This document shows, one piece after another, positions 12,512 to 27,600 of a stretch of 64,000 bases of DNA. The position numbers and the translations under genes were made by a program. The notes beneath the pieces are model-generated. The model saw nothing but the letters and a program-made list of their open reading frames with translations. It was not told the origin of the DNA and did no database searches. This stretch comes from Mesodorylaimus sp. YZB2_4 (Eukaryota; Nematoda; Enoplea; Dorylaimida; Dorylaimidae): NCBI GenBank assembly GCA_030248295.1, contig JASANH010000652.1:186001-250000 (forward strand). The letters run 5' to 3'. Each line of letters opens with the position of its first letter. The stretch's first letter is position 1.

Positions 12512-15500
12512 AAGTATTGTTCAATCTGTCCTTAAATCAATGAAATCGCAAAAGCTTCTTGTGTTACAGAAAATACATTCGAGCATCAGCATGAATGATC
12601 ATACGATGGAGATTCTCATAAGATGGGAATCATGATCATGTTTCGTAATCATTCCATGTTTTTTCGTCATTTCCTTTGTCCCTTTTTCTCAATCATTTCG
12701 TGAGTGATCGAGTAGTAGACATTTCATAAAATGTGATTATTCCATGTTTTTCATAAATATACTTATCAGATGCGTACCTCATCGACGATCAGATCAGATG
12801 ATCAGATACGAGACCTCATTGACTTTGATGCGCATCATCATTAGTGCGCGAGAAGTGGTCCCATCAGGCACTGGTTGTTTGAAGCTTTTGTTGGTGTCAA
12901 GATTCACAATTTTGTTTCAGCGCATGGAGAAACGGAGTGCACTGTTTCGAACCTGGGTCCGATCCCATTAGTGGGTTGGCGCCTTACCGAAAGGAGCATG
13001 GCCATGCTTTGTTAAGATTGTAAGTCAGTAGTTCCACCAAGCATTCATAGGCAAAATCAATTCTCTGTATCCAAACGGGTCATACGGCTATTACAGTAGC
13101 GCAGTGACTCTTGCGATTGCAGTGACTTGTTATTATTGCTCTATCGGTTCACTGTTCCAAAACAGGGACGATGCAACAATCGTAAACGGCCTGCAATGCA
13201 TTTGGCAAAGAATAGCCGACTGCAGTGGAACAGTACTATCAGGCCTGCCGTGGTTTTTTTTACCTCACCTCTCTTTTCAGTTCTTGGTGCCAGTGTTAGT
13301 GAAGAATAGCGACCCCTAAGCGATACGACCAGTCTCTGCTCTACTGCACTAAACCATGGCGAATGATGTCCTGTAGCTGATTCACCATTGCAGCTGTAAT
13401 GGCGAGTCATAGCTATCCCTCTTGGCATACTGTGCCTGATCGTGAGTCGACCACGGGCCATTGTGACCCGCTGTTTCACTTTGTATAAAAATAACAAAAG
13501 ATAAGAATGTGCGACATTTCCGTCAATTTGTGTCCTATGCCTCGAGGCGGAGAGGTATAGACGGACGGGCATTAAAGTGGGCGCCATCTTGTCGGGGCGG
13601 AGGTGCGTCCCAGTTTGGATGTGAAATAGAAAACACGGGAGTCCAACTATGAAAATTACCCTAATCAGGGGGCGGTCTGGCTAAGATCCATGTCTAACGC
13701 CGTCCTTTACACCCAATTAACGCATCAGAATCAGCACACCGAGACTGTTCTATTCATTGTCCTTTTTTGGGCGAACGGCGGTGCGCGTATCTGATTTGTT
13801 CGCGTTACGTGGCCCAAGGCTGTTCGTCAATCATCTCTACGTGGCCGCGTTCGATGAATGAGGGTGGGAAATGATTGACTGAGTGACAAGAGCCGAAAAA
13901 AAGAAAACCCAGTCTACCTGTCTTGGCACAAACCGATCTGCCCCGGGGTGTCGACCTCTACAAACACGCACTGCCACTAATGGTTTCACGTTTGATTAAA
14001 CGAAGAAAGTGATGCAATTGTTTTACCCCGGCGTCATTCGGTCTCCTGCCACACCCACCTCCGCAATGGCCAACAATGGAACAATGCCCCTGAGCTCACT
14101 CCTTTCGGACATCGATAGCAGGTGGCAAGAAAAAATCCTAGTCTAGTGCTAGTTTAGGAGGGCCAGCTTAGGCAGCCTAACCTCACGCAAGGTACTCATT
14201 TTGGCACCCTCCTTGCCCTCCGAGATTTCCATTTTCGATAGTCTGCCGGGGCGGAAATGTGCAGGAGGGAAGGGGGATGAGCCTGGCTTAGCTTATTATT
14301 TCCCGCGTTGCCATTAGTTTGGGGTCTTGGAAGAAGGACGGTGGGCGCGTGTACCTTGGATTGAAGGACAGCTGCGTGCGCAAGTAAATCCTCTTACGCG
14401 TCAGTTCGCCCAAACAATACCAGATTTAAGCCAGCTTAGCGGCGGCAGCTGTCTGTTTCACAAAAAAGACACATTGGCCTATTGGAAGAGGGGAACGGAT
14501 ATGTCATGCGCACGGTCTCCAGGTCACACGTGGATGTGGTATGCTCGTGATGCACGCTTTTCGAAACCCGAGACGATCATGGTCCTCTTTCAGTTCTCCT
14601 TGCATGACTTGGCCCCTTATTCACTCACAATACTCTCTGAACACAGCAACTTTTCTTTCCGAACAAAGATGCAAACTGACCAAGACGCACATTGTGGTGT
14701 GTTCAGACAACAATACTTTATTCTAACTCGAGTCTAAGTTTAGTGACTGGCTCTGTCAGATCATTGTCCAGTTTCTAAATCGTCGACGACGACGTTTTTC
14801 GGTGGACAATGGGGACCGTTTAACTCAATCCGCGCTGGAGGACGAATCAAAACGAGGTGTCTGCTCGGGAGTGCGTGTGTCAGCAGATTGGTGTAAAAGG
14901 GAGCAGAGGAAATGCCATTCATGAACAAGCCCATGCATAAAGAAACAATCCTTAATCCCGGACGGCCTCGCCTCTGGCCAACACCCGCCATTCCTATCTG
15001 ACAAACAATCGAGCAAAAGGTGCTGGTCTACTTTGAATGAAAATGGCCTTTTTTAAGGAAATGGATGCGGTTTTGAGGTCTCGTGTTCGGACACCATGGT
15101 CTACTGTAGGTGAGAGTGTAGGGATACCAGACGCGTGCAGAATTCGATTTGCACACAGCCGAGTGCTTTGGAATGAAGTATTTGATGTTTGAACTGGCGG
15201 TCTCATTGTACTGTCACGGCCCGTGTTGACTAACCTTTTTGCGAAGCCGGGTATCGTAGTCACGAAGTGTGCTATGCATTTCGAGTCAGTTTATACTCAC
15301 TCGAAGAAAGATTTACCGAGTGTGTTCGAACATAGCGAGGTACTGTAGTTGTGGACACTGGCACATTCCTAACGCTATTTGTTTACGCCCGAAGATCGAG
15401 ACGAGAAAGGCACTCGCTCGAATTGACAGCTAATCTTTTATGTATACTGTAGATCCCCTCTCGCCTACATCCTTCTCTACTAGTGCCCGAGCCATCAGGG

Positions 15501-18500
15501 CTATTACAGGCTATAATTCTTCACAATCGTTTTTTGACGCACTTTGTATGACGTAAACAGAGCCCTGTGACTTTTGAATTATTCTAATGCATGGCCATGG
15601 AAAAGGATGACATACGGGACAGGTACAAAACAAAACAGAACGGTGTAGAACAATGCGAGCAGTATTTGACCAAGACGTAGCAGTGACCCAGGAAGAAGTA
15701 TTGTAAATATTATGATGTGCATATTCCATATTTGCATTGGGCCCTTGGTTAGGATGTGGGCCGTGAAAGACCAAAGTAGAGACCATGATTCGAGGCCCAC
15801 CCAGCAAAGCATTGTCTCTTCTCTTTGCACAAAACTTCATCGCGGGCCTAGTGACGTGTGAATAGGAGACCGCCAGTTGCGTCATGATGTGTGGTCTTGG
15901 GCGAGCAAACAGGTGTCATTGTGCCAACACTCTTTCCATGTGGGTGGGGTGGGGAAAGGGAGAGGCAGGGTGGGAAGCAGGGTCCGAACGACAAAGACAT
16001 GAAAATGAGGCAGCCATTCGCAAAGACTATTGAAGGTGGAAAAGTTGCAAGTTCAAATTTAACTCATGTTCATAGTCTCGATTGGGACACGCGCCCGTGG
16101 GTTAGGTTTTGTAAGCGTCATAATAGGGCTGCTTACACAGATACTTATCTGGATAGCATCTTCTTGGTGCATGCAGGCCAGACGCGTCGGGTGTGTAAAT
16201 GTACATAGCAAAACGGTCCCGTTGTCTCGGACTGGTTCTTATCACAAGGTAAATATCAAGGCATCCTAATCCCCTTATAAGGTGAAGTGCTAAAATGAGA
16301 TACGACTGCCACCGCCCATTACGAAGATTAGGGACGAAGGAGACGGAGGCGTAAAGCTGACGCGAGCAAAAACGGCGACAAATAGCCCAGATTACAAATT
16401 TGATTGAGTACTGTATTTCGACGCGTTCCAGATATCGGGTCCGACAGGAAGGGACAATGCATACAGCACTGGTTTCCATTTGTGACTCGAAAAAAGGGTA
16501 GTTTACAAAAGGAGACTAAGAGGCAGTCATTTAGGAATGCGCGTAAACTGCATTTTTGGAAATTCAATGCCCGAGCGAGCGCAGGGGACTCGAGCGGACG
16601 TGTTCCTAGTGTTTGAAGGGATTACGGTCGTTCCGCGCCGGCGATCGCGTTTAGCCGACCAACAAACAAACTGCTAAAAGTGCATCGTACCTCAAAACCG
16701 GACGCCCACCTCTCTCATGGCAGTGGTTACTGTAGGCGAATGAGGATGTTGATATGTCTCCACGAAACGTAATTCCTGTCCTACCTCCCTTCTATGCGAG
16801 TAACGAGTAGAGTGCCTGAGGCCGCGCCAACGCGCGACTAAAGTCGATCGTTTTTACTAAGTGCCCATAAAAAGATTATGCACGCTCCTTACGGGCAGGC
16901 CCAAGACAAACGGCGCAATTTCCCACACTGATCGAAGATAAGATAAATGAACATTGGGTGTAGAGAAGGTCCAATTTGGAATACTATTAAGTGGACGGGC
17001 GGGAGGAGACGAGCCGCCTCAACAAATGAGATAATGGATGACACAGGCGCCATGAGAACTGCGCCTGCCTGTGTTTGTTCTAGCTTAAAAATGTTATTGC
17101 TTAGATAGGAAAACGTACGTTCAAATATTCATGACGTTTTAGTATCTAAATGGCAAATTAGCTGAAAATTCAATGAAGCGAGCGCTTAAGCGTGTGAATG
17201 TAGAAAATGTGATTTGTTCGAGACGGAACACGTGCATCGAGTGCCGACCTCTTTAAAAGGAATGAATATTGGCAAAAAGACGAGCATACGCGTTTTCACT
17301 TTCACGGTCACCGATGAGTGTACCTACTCGATTACAGTAATCCGTCCAAGGCCGGCGACAAAACGGTGACAAGAATCGAATAGGCAGTACGCTCCACTTG
17401 ATTGACGGTATTCCAAATCGGGCGGCTGCATTGTCGCATAAACGTCGATTTGAGAAGAAGAATGGCCCCAAAATGATGGGTTCCTTTCGAGGAAAGCGAC
17501 GAATAAGAAAAATGAACGATCATGGACGGGAGATAAGATAAGGCCATTCACGCCTTTTTTAGGAGGCACGGCGACGAAGATGGGCGGAAAAGAGTACATG
17601 TAGGGTGTCGAAATGGGGGACGGCTGGAGACACGACGGGAGGACTTGAATAAGTTGAACAGTCGAGCCAGATATGGCATTGTGATGTCATGTAAGGCAGG
17701 GAAGCGACTTTGGAAGTGGATAAAGGTACTGTAGCTCAGAATAGTCGGGCGCTGGTTGCTGCCATATTGCAAAGGGATCGAAATATCCGAGAGGACTACG
17801 ACGGATAAAACAGGATGCTGGTGCGAGGTGCTGCCCTTCGAGCAGGCACTACAGGGTACAGAGCACAACACAAACTGAACCAAAGGAACCAAAAGAGCAA
17901 AGGCGAGCAACCAAAAGCGAGCGAAAAATTCAAGCAGAATGAGTGGCGTGTTGTTGGTGTATGGCCCATGTCTATCCGTCTCGTCCGCCTCGGCCGCTAA
18001 GTCATATTAGCTGCGATTAACCCGACTTTTGTCAAAACCGCTTATGCATTTTGGGAGCCGGAGCGGATCTGGCTCAGCTCGCCAGCATAGACGTGACCGA
18101 TGACAGTGCAGCCCATGTAGTAAGCCTATTATTGGGCGCGGGCGCAGTGCATTGCTGGCCACATTGTTGAACACGAGTCTTGTTGAATTTTGATTTATAC
18201 GCTTGCTTGACATTTTTTGAAAAGTTTCTACTCAGTAACGGTTGGGCATTAGCATCGGGCTGTCTGTTCGGCCGATGCCCGCCGAGTCCAAAGGGCCGTC
18301 TGAGGGGCATAGTATATTCGGCTATGGCCAATGTGGCTTGGGAGGGTGTAAATGGACAAGTTTTACTCATGCTCGCTGTCTGTCGACTTGGCGAGCGTCG
18401 ATTTCGAAGCGAGTCCTCGAGTCTAGGTGCGTGCTGGACGGATTAGGGAAGGGGGCTGTTGACAGAAAGGGCCGGGTACTGTATTCGTATATGCCCACTC

Positions 18501-20244
18501 AATCTATTCGTGCCATCGTTCCCATTTCGTGGCCACTGTTTTTGACCATTTTTCGTCGAAAACGACGTTTTGCCGCCTAAGCTGACGGGTGAACAAAAGA
18601 AGCAATTAGTTTAGGAGAAGAGAGGAGGCGGTGGCTTTCTTCACTTTCTTTGGCCCAGTGAATAGAGGGCCAGGCCAAATATGGGTCGCTATTCGACTGT
18701 CCGAAAATGGACAATGGAGACGTCTAGTGAAGAAAGGCCGACGTACGGATCATCGCAGCGGACATTCTTTGAGTAGGTCGGATTTGTGGGATTAGGAACG
18801 AGGCGGCGGTCTCGTCTCGAATATCATGCGCCCAATTGAGGCGGCACGTAAACGACACCGCCGCCGTCCCAGGTGCGACAAGAAGTTTGGTCGAGTGCTA
18901 CTAGACCTTGTTTATGTATTGGGCCGTGTGATCGGGTCTCCATACGGGTCATCTTTTTTGGACTGTAATCGAGTATGGCCACTTTGTGTTCCCCTCATTC
19001 CTTCTCCTCTTCGAGTGCATGCTCGGCAAAAGACCTAAATAATCGACGGATGGAACATAAGCCGCTTTCGGGTTCCAATTGCTGAGAAAGGGGTTCCACA
19101 CGTCTTGGATAATCTTGGCGGCAGTGTTGGACAGGCACGGCGAGGGAGGGCGGAGTCATGCTCATCTTACAGAACGGGCACGTGATATGCACGCATTGGT
19201 TGATAGTGGAGAGGTAATGCCCGTTTCGAGCCCGTCATTCGCTGCTGCTTGCATTAAGGATTTTTTCTCCGGCGAGGAGGTAGCGCGTCGAACGAGCTCC
19301 GTCCTTCATCGGCCGCTTAGCACTCGGCTCGGTGAGTTTCAGAAGGCTGAGCACATCTCAGCCGCCACCCAGTCTCTTCTTCGGACGGTCGAGCTTGGAG
19401 GGCTGATTCGATTCGGTTGAACCAAAAGCAGGCTGAGATTTCGATCACTCGAAAAGTACTAAGGTATGAGTCCAGATCAGCTCGCTACTACTAGCTAAGT
19501 CTGGAAGCGGTGTTGTAACAGGGCTAATCTTTTTGTTTCCGATTGAGTTGTGCTGATGATATTGGCATAGAGCACACTACTCCGTGTTGGCCCTGCTGGC
19601 ACTGTCCTCGAATTGTACTCATGTGAGCAAAGGGAAACTCATAATGCGTCATTTGAGGTCGTCACGTTATCAGATTACGCGTTTGGCTAAAATATACAAC
19701 CGACTCGAGTGGAGTGATAAGATTAGTCCTATTTAGATAAAACCATTTGTTGGATGAAAGCGGGTTTTTGCCATCCTACCTAGGTGCTTACTGTACTCGT
19801 CCATTTGTCAAACTGGACTTGAGACCGTGTCCTTCGACCCGCCACTCTATCTCGAGCTCCTCGAATCGATTACGCTCCGAAATGAGCATGGCGAGTGGTT
19901 TGGAGGGGAAGTGTGTTATTGGGCAGGTGCCTCGTAATTAGGTTATGTAGACAAAACAGGCTCCAAGGGCCGAGTTTGTCTTTGGCCAAGCCAGGGGATG
20001 CTCCATTTACGTTTGAGATTGCGTAAAAGGCATTTGTTTGCACTGGCCGCCCATTACCCTAGAATTCGCGTCCATATTTCTTGCGTCCTGTTATGATTGA
20101 GTTGAGGTTGAATCGTTTCCGTTTTCTGGCAGGCAGACGTTGACCATTCGGTGCTCGAAGTTCGCTTAGTGGACATTGAAGGACGTGTGGTCACCTGCGT
20201 GCGAATATACCGTATCCACATCATTCATCTCGATCAAGGTGGTC
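12512..20244. other. Long non-coding region upstream of the first Otx gene
   Basis: About 7.7 kb without a convincing exon. Open frames of up to about 136 codons (for example 14327-14737) show no recognisable domain or splice partner. The heptamer TACTGTA or its complement is frequent here (near 13094, 15102, 15341, 15445, 16406, 16732, 17333, 17723, 18478 and 19790). Because it precedes a developmental homeobox gene, distal regulatory elements are likely, but I cannot point to one. A pyrimidine-rich acceptor-like TTTTCTGGCAG near 20134 may join a 5' untranslated exon to the Otx start exon. Confidence 0.5.
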
Positions 20245-21324
<1,080 letters not shown>

Positions 21325-22251
21325 GCGAGATTGCCCGCAGCTTCTAATAGTTGATGTTCGATCACGAGCCTATTGTCATACTGTAAGCGTTTTGTGAGCG
21401 GTACAAATATTGAAGGAGGAAAATTTGAGCTTAAGAATTGCCCAGTTTATATTGGATATGTGCTATGTGAATTAGGATTCGTCAAGTGTACATTGCACAG
21501 TGTGCGAGCCATTAGCCCTTGCTTATGATTCTTTACCGAAAATGGTCACAAGGTTTGTATTTTTATGGCGATGCGCTTAGAATTTTGGAGAATGCCCGCT
21601 GGACTCGGTGCCCTGGTTTAGAGTACGATGGAAAGTGTAATCGTTCATAAGATCGATGTTGTGTGTAGTGATGCCCTTCATAAATTTGTAGCTTATTTTT
21701 CACTGTGACTGAAACATGTGGTGTTTGAAAAAAGTGGTGGTTTTTTTAATGGCGTGAAAGCCAGACGGAAAACAGCTGACTCGTAGTGTCCGAGTCACCC
21801 GAGCATGTCAGGATCAAATCATGATTTCCTTGCTTTCCTGCCACTCGTACTCATAGCTCACTTTTACAGCTGCACTCATCGTGGGCAGGGACCACTTCTT
21901 AGGGCCACGACTCGACGGGGTGACCGCCTGGCCCCGAAACACATCGCCTCTGACGCCCTTCCTAAGAACAACAACAGAGTCTAACCGAAAGTTTTTTCGA
22001 ATAAGCACTGACAGGCAATCAAGACAGTGGCACATAAATGCACTACGATATCTCAATCGAATCCAAAATCTCGTCACACCAAAACACTGCACAGTAATCT
22101 AGACCACAACCAAAACTGCACACACGTCAAAAATGCAACCTAATAAACAATTTTTATGGACAATGCCCGAAGGCCCACTATCTGTACAGTACACTAACCC
22201 TGTTTCGGCATCCATCGAATAAGCTCAAAGCCAACACGTGGGCAAGGCTAT
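21325..22251. other. Convergent 3' intergenic region between the two Otx genes
   Basis: The 927 bases separate two convergent stop codons and must contain both 3' untranslated regions. No coding sequence is supported. The region contains TACTGTA or its complement near 21379 and 22188. I see no separate gene. Confidence 0.6.
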
Positions 22252-23415
22252 TCAAGAAGCAGCCGCTTGTTGAATAAAGTAGGAATAAGTGGAGGCGGCC
22301 GTGGACGGGACGTAGTTCGAACCGTTCGTCGTTGTTGGATTAGCGGTTACAGTAACCGCGGCCGGGTGACCATAGTGTTGTTGGTGATAATAAGAAGCCT
22401 GGGAATTGGGTGCAGTCGCGGCGTAGTGATAAGGCTGCATGAAATCCATAGCCGCTGCTGTCGATGCGGCGTAATAAGATGGTGGTGGAGTAATATGGGC
22501 ATAACCCGCGGCTCCGGCGCCGTGGTTAGCGTGATAGAAATTGGTATAGGGCGACGAATGACGACCCCCGAATGCCATCATCTCCTGCGAGAATGGAGAT
22601 GCCCAAACGTGGTTCTGTTGAGGATTGGGAACGGTTGGCGAACAACTGGCGTTTTGCACTGGACTCGTGGTCTGCGGGCTGCACGTTTGAGTGTGGTGTT
22701 GTTGCAGTGATGAATTTGAAGAGGGCGATGAATATGGGGAGACTGAATCGGTCGAGGGCGATTCACTTTTCGTCAAACATTGGGTCTCTTTCGCTTCGCA
22801 TTGGGGTGCAGTAGCATTGCTCGGGGGTTTCTTGTTCAGGGTGCTGGACGGAATCGAACTGGTCCCGGATTGAGATTGCTGCTGACGAGCTTTGGCCCGA
22901 CGGTTCTTGAACCAAACCTACGATTAAGAGAAGCTGCTTAGATGCTTGAATTCTAACCAGGGGGGAAACTGGGCACATATTGCCATGAAAAACAACCAAA
23001 ACCAAGAAATGCTACGAGTCCTACCTGAACACGCGATTCAGCCAAACCAATTTTGGCAGCCACATCTTCTCGCATGAAAATATCAGGGTACCGAGTTTTA
23101 GCGAACAAGGCCTCGAGCACTTCCAACTGAGGTCGAGTAAACGTTGTCCTTTCGCGACGTTGTTTCCTCGGCGGTGTGCCGGTGGCAGTCAAGAAATCTG
23201 AAATTCCAAAGGCACATTGACCATCTCTTTCGGACTCCGACAGCTACCCTTGTCTTACCGTTTGCACTGTAGGTCATCATGGCCGGTTGCAATGGACCCG
23301 CACCTAAGGCGGCTGCTGCCATATACGGGGTTCCGTGCCCACTGGCCGCCGAAGCTTTCAAATAAGCGGCCATGTTAGCTGCTGCTGCGACATTGTAAGC
23401 TGCTGCTGCGGCCAT
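22252..23415 (-). CDS. otx: Otx-class K50 homeobox transcription factor, copy B
   Basis: Three minus-strand exons (23259-23415, 23025-23197, 22252-22917) give 331 residues. The start is the first ATG ([20 protein letters not shown]); an in-frame TGA lies just upstream within the same exon, so the start is firm. The homeodomain spans about residues 62-121 ([20 protein letters not shown] to [16 protein letters not shown]), again with Lys50. It differs from copy A at a modest number of positions. Both introns sit at the same places and phases as in copy A, which shows descent from one duplicated gene. The tail is rich in Ser, Pro, Gln, His, Tyr and Ala. An acceptor-like TTTTTTCAG lies 22 bases before the ATG, suggesting a 5' untranslated exon or trans-splicing. 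Confidence 0.95.
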
Positions 23416-23436
23416 TTCGATCACTCCGATTCAATA

Positions 23437-23447
23437 TCTGAAAAAAG
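23437..23447 (-). promoter_or_regulatory. Splice acceptor just upstream of Otx copy B start
   Basis: On the minus strand TCTTTTTTCAG ends 22 bases before the ATG, and the next in-frame triplets include a stop. It must join either a 5' untranslated exon or a spliced leader. Comparable sites precede the second SET gene, the astacin gene and the gene at 61 kb. Confidence 0.6.
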
Positions 23448-26352
23448 ACCCAAATTAGCTAACAGGCCAGTCAGTCATGTGAAAGTGGAAAAGACCTCGG
23501 CACACTAGTAATTCTGACGCCCAGTTGGCACGGGAGGAGTCAAAATGTTCACCTACACTGAAGAAAACGACGGCGAAAGGTCTTTGATAAGGAGGGAGAT
23601 AAGGCTCGCCCAAACGGGGAATTGATAATATAAAGCAATAGTTGGCAAAGTCAAATAAAAATCGGCCCAGTTAAGCCCGACTTATCTTAACTTAGATAGA
23701 AATCGAAGGTGCGAGTGTGCAATAAGACAACTGACGAGCAAAGTGATCGATTTGTGAGCTCGAACGCGAGGACCTGCAGGAGGCGGGACTTGGCTGGGGC
23801 CAATGGCGAGTGTAGACGCGGTGGTTCGTGGCCAATGGAAATGGTACGCCCGAAAAATGCACCAGGCATGACGGGGTCACCACGGCGAAAGGGATAGGAT
23901 AGACGGCCTTTTTTTCGAACTGGATTCTCGAATGGGCTCAAACACATTCTTAGCATAGCCTATACCCAAGTTTGGTCTTTGACGGGGGTGCCGACCGTGC
24001 ATGGTCGAAATTCGACTCCACCCGCCGTGACGTAAGGCGCAGGGCGTCGACCTCGATCTGTACAGTTTTCCAATGTTTGCCAGAGAAACAGTGAACACAA
24101 AAAAACCGACCGAAAAACGAGGCCTGATGGCGGGGAGTCGTCGCAGTTCGGTTCCCTTGTTCATAGCGCTCGAACCATATTTGCCTAAAAGCTTGCTTGG
24201 TCAACACGGACGACGCCGGCTAGGCGACACCGTGACGCCGACCACAACGTCCAAACTGAGGACCACCACGAAGAAGGTCTGTTTTCCTATTCGCTTAAAC
24301 CAATCCAAGCCCACTGCGCAGGTCTCCCAAATTGCATCGGCGCGAAGAAAATGCAAATGCTACTAGCTGTATAAAGCTCGAGAAGAATGTGCCGAGTGCG
24401 TGAATTCTCGATGCTGACCTTGTCCAAACACATCAATCCAAAAAAAGCACGCCGACGCCTTGTCATACTGTAGCTAGATTATGTTACGCAACGAAAGTAT
24501 AAATTCTCACATTTTCAAAAGGGCATCTAATCTAGTCGTAAGTCGCGTTTTAGCAGGCGCCAGAAAAGTTTGGTACGTTTTAGTCCGACTAACCAAACAA
24601 GGGAGGAGCAATAGAGGCGCGATAAGCCCGTCAAAAGTAAAGACACCATGTCGTGTAGGCAATGTGAACGGGCGAGTGCGAGTCGGTCGTCGTAAGAAGG
24701 TACAAGTGCCATGCTCTTATCGCCCGCCCATCAATCATAGACAGCATTTGGAACATAGATAATACGGCCTTTTAACAGTTTTACCAAGCCCACTTTGGCA
24801 AATACATTATTGACTGATAGATTTCGAAGAGGGTTTACTTCTCATCTCAATCATCAACCCGGCTTTTTCTCACCTCAAACGCGGCTCATCCGGGTTCGGC
24901 GCCGCCTAACTGGCCAAAAATCTCGCGAACATAGGTTCCGAGTTTTTCTGGTTTCAGTCCAGCTTAGCCCCCGTCATGACGAAAAGAAATCCTCTCAGGC
25001 GGTCGAAAGCCAGCTTTTAGATTAGGATGAAACGAGCCAAGTGCTGGCCTCGTTTTACAGTACACCTGGCCCGGTGGGTGATTATAAAAACGGGGCGTTG
25101 GTAGTGCCTGGCAAGCAAAACGAATGCGGATGCCGGTTTTTGCTTTTCAGTCTCCGAGTTATTCAACCATGAGGACGCCTTTGTGAAAACAGACTGCGCA
25201 GACAGAACGAGGACAAAAGAGGAAAACATTGTCGAAATAGACCAGTTTTTGAAACTTTTCAAAGTTCGTACTCACGATCAGTGTTGCTGGCGAGGCAATT
25301 TCAGTTGGGAGGGGGGACAGTGGTTTGGCTCAAGCGAAACTTATGCCTTGGATATGGTAATGTATGGCCATGTCCGATCCACTAAAACCATGATACATTC
25401 GAATGACAAATGACCCCACGTCACTTTGTGACATATTTAGTGCAAAAATATTCACATCCGTCCGTGCATTGTACCTCGGTCCACTCCATGCAGTCCTAAC
25501 CGCCCGACTCACTCGCTCTCATAATTGTCCCATTCCATCAGTGCATCGGCGCGTGCAACATTCAAAAAGCATGTGGCTTTTGTCAAACAGTTTATGCCTG
25601 TCTATGACGATACTCGTACTGTACAGGAGAAGGTGGGTAAATCACAAACGGGCAGGCAATTACGGTTTGGAAGAGGCATCGAATGTATTGTACGAACCTT
25701 ATTTGTATGTTCTGCAGGCAGTAATCAAAGCTAGCCATCACCGCGGGGACACCTCATCATCGCGAACGGGAGTCTGGTAGAGAGAAACGGCTAATTTGTA
25801 TCCATTTTAGGAATGGACCCGGCGCGTCAATGACGAGGACAGATGTCGGCCCGTGTTGTCCCATTGTCATCCATGGTTTCTCCACTTAATTGAGCAGAAA
25901 ACCGAGGCCAACCCACCCAGCCAAAGAGGAAAACGTGCTCAAAGGATTACCGCTTGTGGAAGGACAGTGGAAGCAGACTTGGCAAAGGCGGTCTCAAAGT
26001 GTGTCATACTGTACAAGCTGAAACAAGACTTTTAGTGCTCGGAGTGAAAGCTGGCTAGAGGTACCCCAACACCCGCTGTATGATGCCTGAGGATCGCCCC
26101 ACTAGCTACGAGCAGCTGACTCCATAATCGAATATCCTCGAACTAGCACCAGAAATTCAGCATGAGATTTTGAGACTTATTCAACCTGCACTTAAACGTC
26201 AATAAAGTCCATTTTTTAAGGTCCAAAAACATTCACTGAATCAAAACTTGCGCAAATTCACTCACTAGCTGGGCCTTTCTCAGACCTCAGACAGCATTTG
26301 ATTTATATTATTTGAGACGGACGACAGTATGCACAGTACGTGCTGAAACCGG
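23448..26352. other. Intergenic region upstream of Otx copy B, no gene seen
   Basis: About 2.9 kb without recognisable exons. Short open frames on both strands lack family features. TACTGTA or its complement occurs near 24465, 25056, 25618 and 26005. The 5' end of the Otx B transcript probably lies here. Confidence 0.5.
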
Positions 26353-26520
26353 GGTCGTGCCCTAGCGGGTTAATGCGTCTGCCTCTCACGCTAGGTGCGT
26401 ACTTAAAGGAGAGGGTTCGACTCCCGCCTCGGTACAAAATGATTGTCGTTAATTGTGTTCCTTAGCCCTCGAGTGCGCTGTATTGTGCTTGGCTATGGAT
26501 AAAGTATGACATGACATGAG
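26353..26520 (+). repeat. tRNA-derived SINE-like element, family 1
   Basis: An A-box-like CGTGCCCTAGCGGG (26356-26369) and a B box GGGTTCGACTCC (26413-26424) form a Pol III tRNA-type promoter head with anticodon-region sequence GCCTCTCACGC. A shared tail follows (TGTTCCTTAGCCCTCGAGTG, then GACATGACATGA). Copies with the same head and tail order occur at 37505-37680 (minus), and the tail half alone at 30116-30215 (minus). An intact tRNA is excluded because the aminoacyl-stem halves do not pair. Confidence 0.82.
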
Positions 26521-27109
26521 AGATGCATAAATGCCTTAAATTCAAAATGCAGTCAACCATTTATTCATAATAAGGCTATTGCAGAGGAAAAGAAAATCTT
26601 ATGAGGAAAAATCAAAAGGTGATAAAGACTGACAAGTCTTTTTTGAACTCCTGAAAGCAAACCTTTAGGGGCTCCTGAAGTTGCTGATGGCACGAAAGAC
26701 CCAGGAGGGAAAAACGGGAAACCAGAAAATGACACAGGGGGTTCGATTCGACAATTCAAAGTGGGTGTCAAATAAATAAATATTGATGAAAATTATATTC
26801 CGAATGGTTGCGATGTGAAAAAATGATCATGCCTGACTCATTATGCTGAAAGGTCTGCAGTTTCATTTTGTCTGTAAAATGATACTTCAATCGATATTCA
26901 TAAACACCAGTCTGGCTCAATCTGCAAGTCCCAGCCAAGTTAGCTTTTGCGTATTCCGCCTTGGTGCACATGCATCGAATCACCAACTTCAGGGTAAAAC
27001 GGGAGAATACTGTATCAGACCTTGATTAAGGGGCCAGTGACAAGGATAAGCCCCTTGATTGGTATTTCGGTCACTGGTAGCCGATATCAAGGCTAACCAG
27101 AGAGTGATT

Positions 27110-27600
27110 TTTGTGGGTTGGGCCCCGCACCGTCCCATTTCCCCACGGGACTTCCAACCCGTTTTGCCGATGCCGGCTAACAGTCATGATACTCGTATGA
27201 TAAGCAAAGCCGTGAGGAGACCAGCTCTCACGGCAGCGTCCCTCTGCGTGTCTCCACTAGGAGCACCTACACGCGAGTGCTGGACTCGGACATGGACTCG
27301 AAACCAACTTCCTCGGACGATGGCGGGCGGGCTTTTAACCCTGTCAGTCCCCGACAGCCGAGACTGTCTCCTCGTTTGTCTTCCGCCTCTCCACGCGGAG
27401 CACCTCGACGGTACCAGGAATGTCACCCACGTCCCGGCGTGCTGAGTCAGCGAGAGTTTATGGTTCGCAAACCGACCTCCATCACCGGGGATCGAACCCG
27501 GGACGAGTCCAACCACTCGCCCCCAAACAATACGGAGAGACGAACACCGAACCACTACACTGCCGCGGCCGCGACCAGAACGCGATGGAGAGGAAGACAC
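27110..27600 (-). repeat. Long tRNA-headed dispersed repeat, family 2 (full-length-like copy)
   Basis: Read on the minus strand the element starts with an A-box-like GCGGCAGTGTAGTGGTTCGG and a B box GGGTTCGATCCCC (27487-27499). It then has a body of about 370 bases and ends near GGGCCCAACCCACA. The body recurs at 33005-33295, 36110-36430, 39190-39560 and (tail only) 49360-49512. Open frames across it are shadows and show no protein family. It is best described as a long SINE or a Pol III-headed non-autonomous retroelement. Confidence 0.75.

Noticed and set aside
14327..14737. 136-codon plus-strand open frame
   Set aside because: It starts without a clear signal or domain, has no splice partner, and lies alone in 7.7 kb of non-coding sequence.
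22267..22814. Plus-strand open frames opposite Otx copy B
   Set aside because: They mirror the Ser/Pro/His/Tyr-rich third exon of the homeobox gene on the other strand and have no independent support.
26353..26435. Intact tRNA gene
   Set aside because: A and B boxes are present, but the ends do not form an acceptor stem and the sequence continues into a tail shared by other copies, so it is a tRNA-derived repeat.
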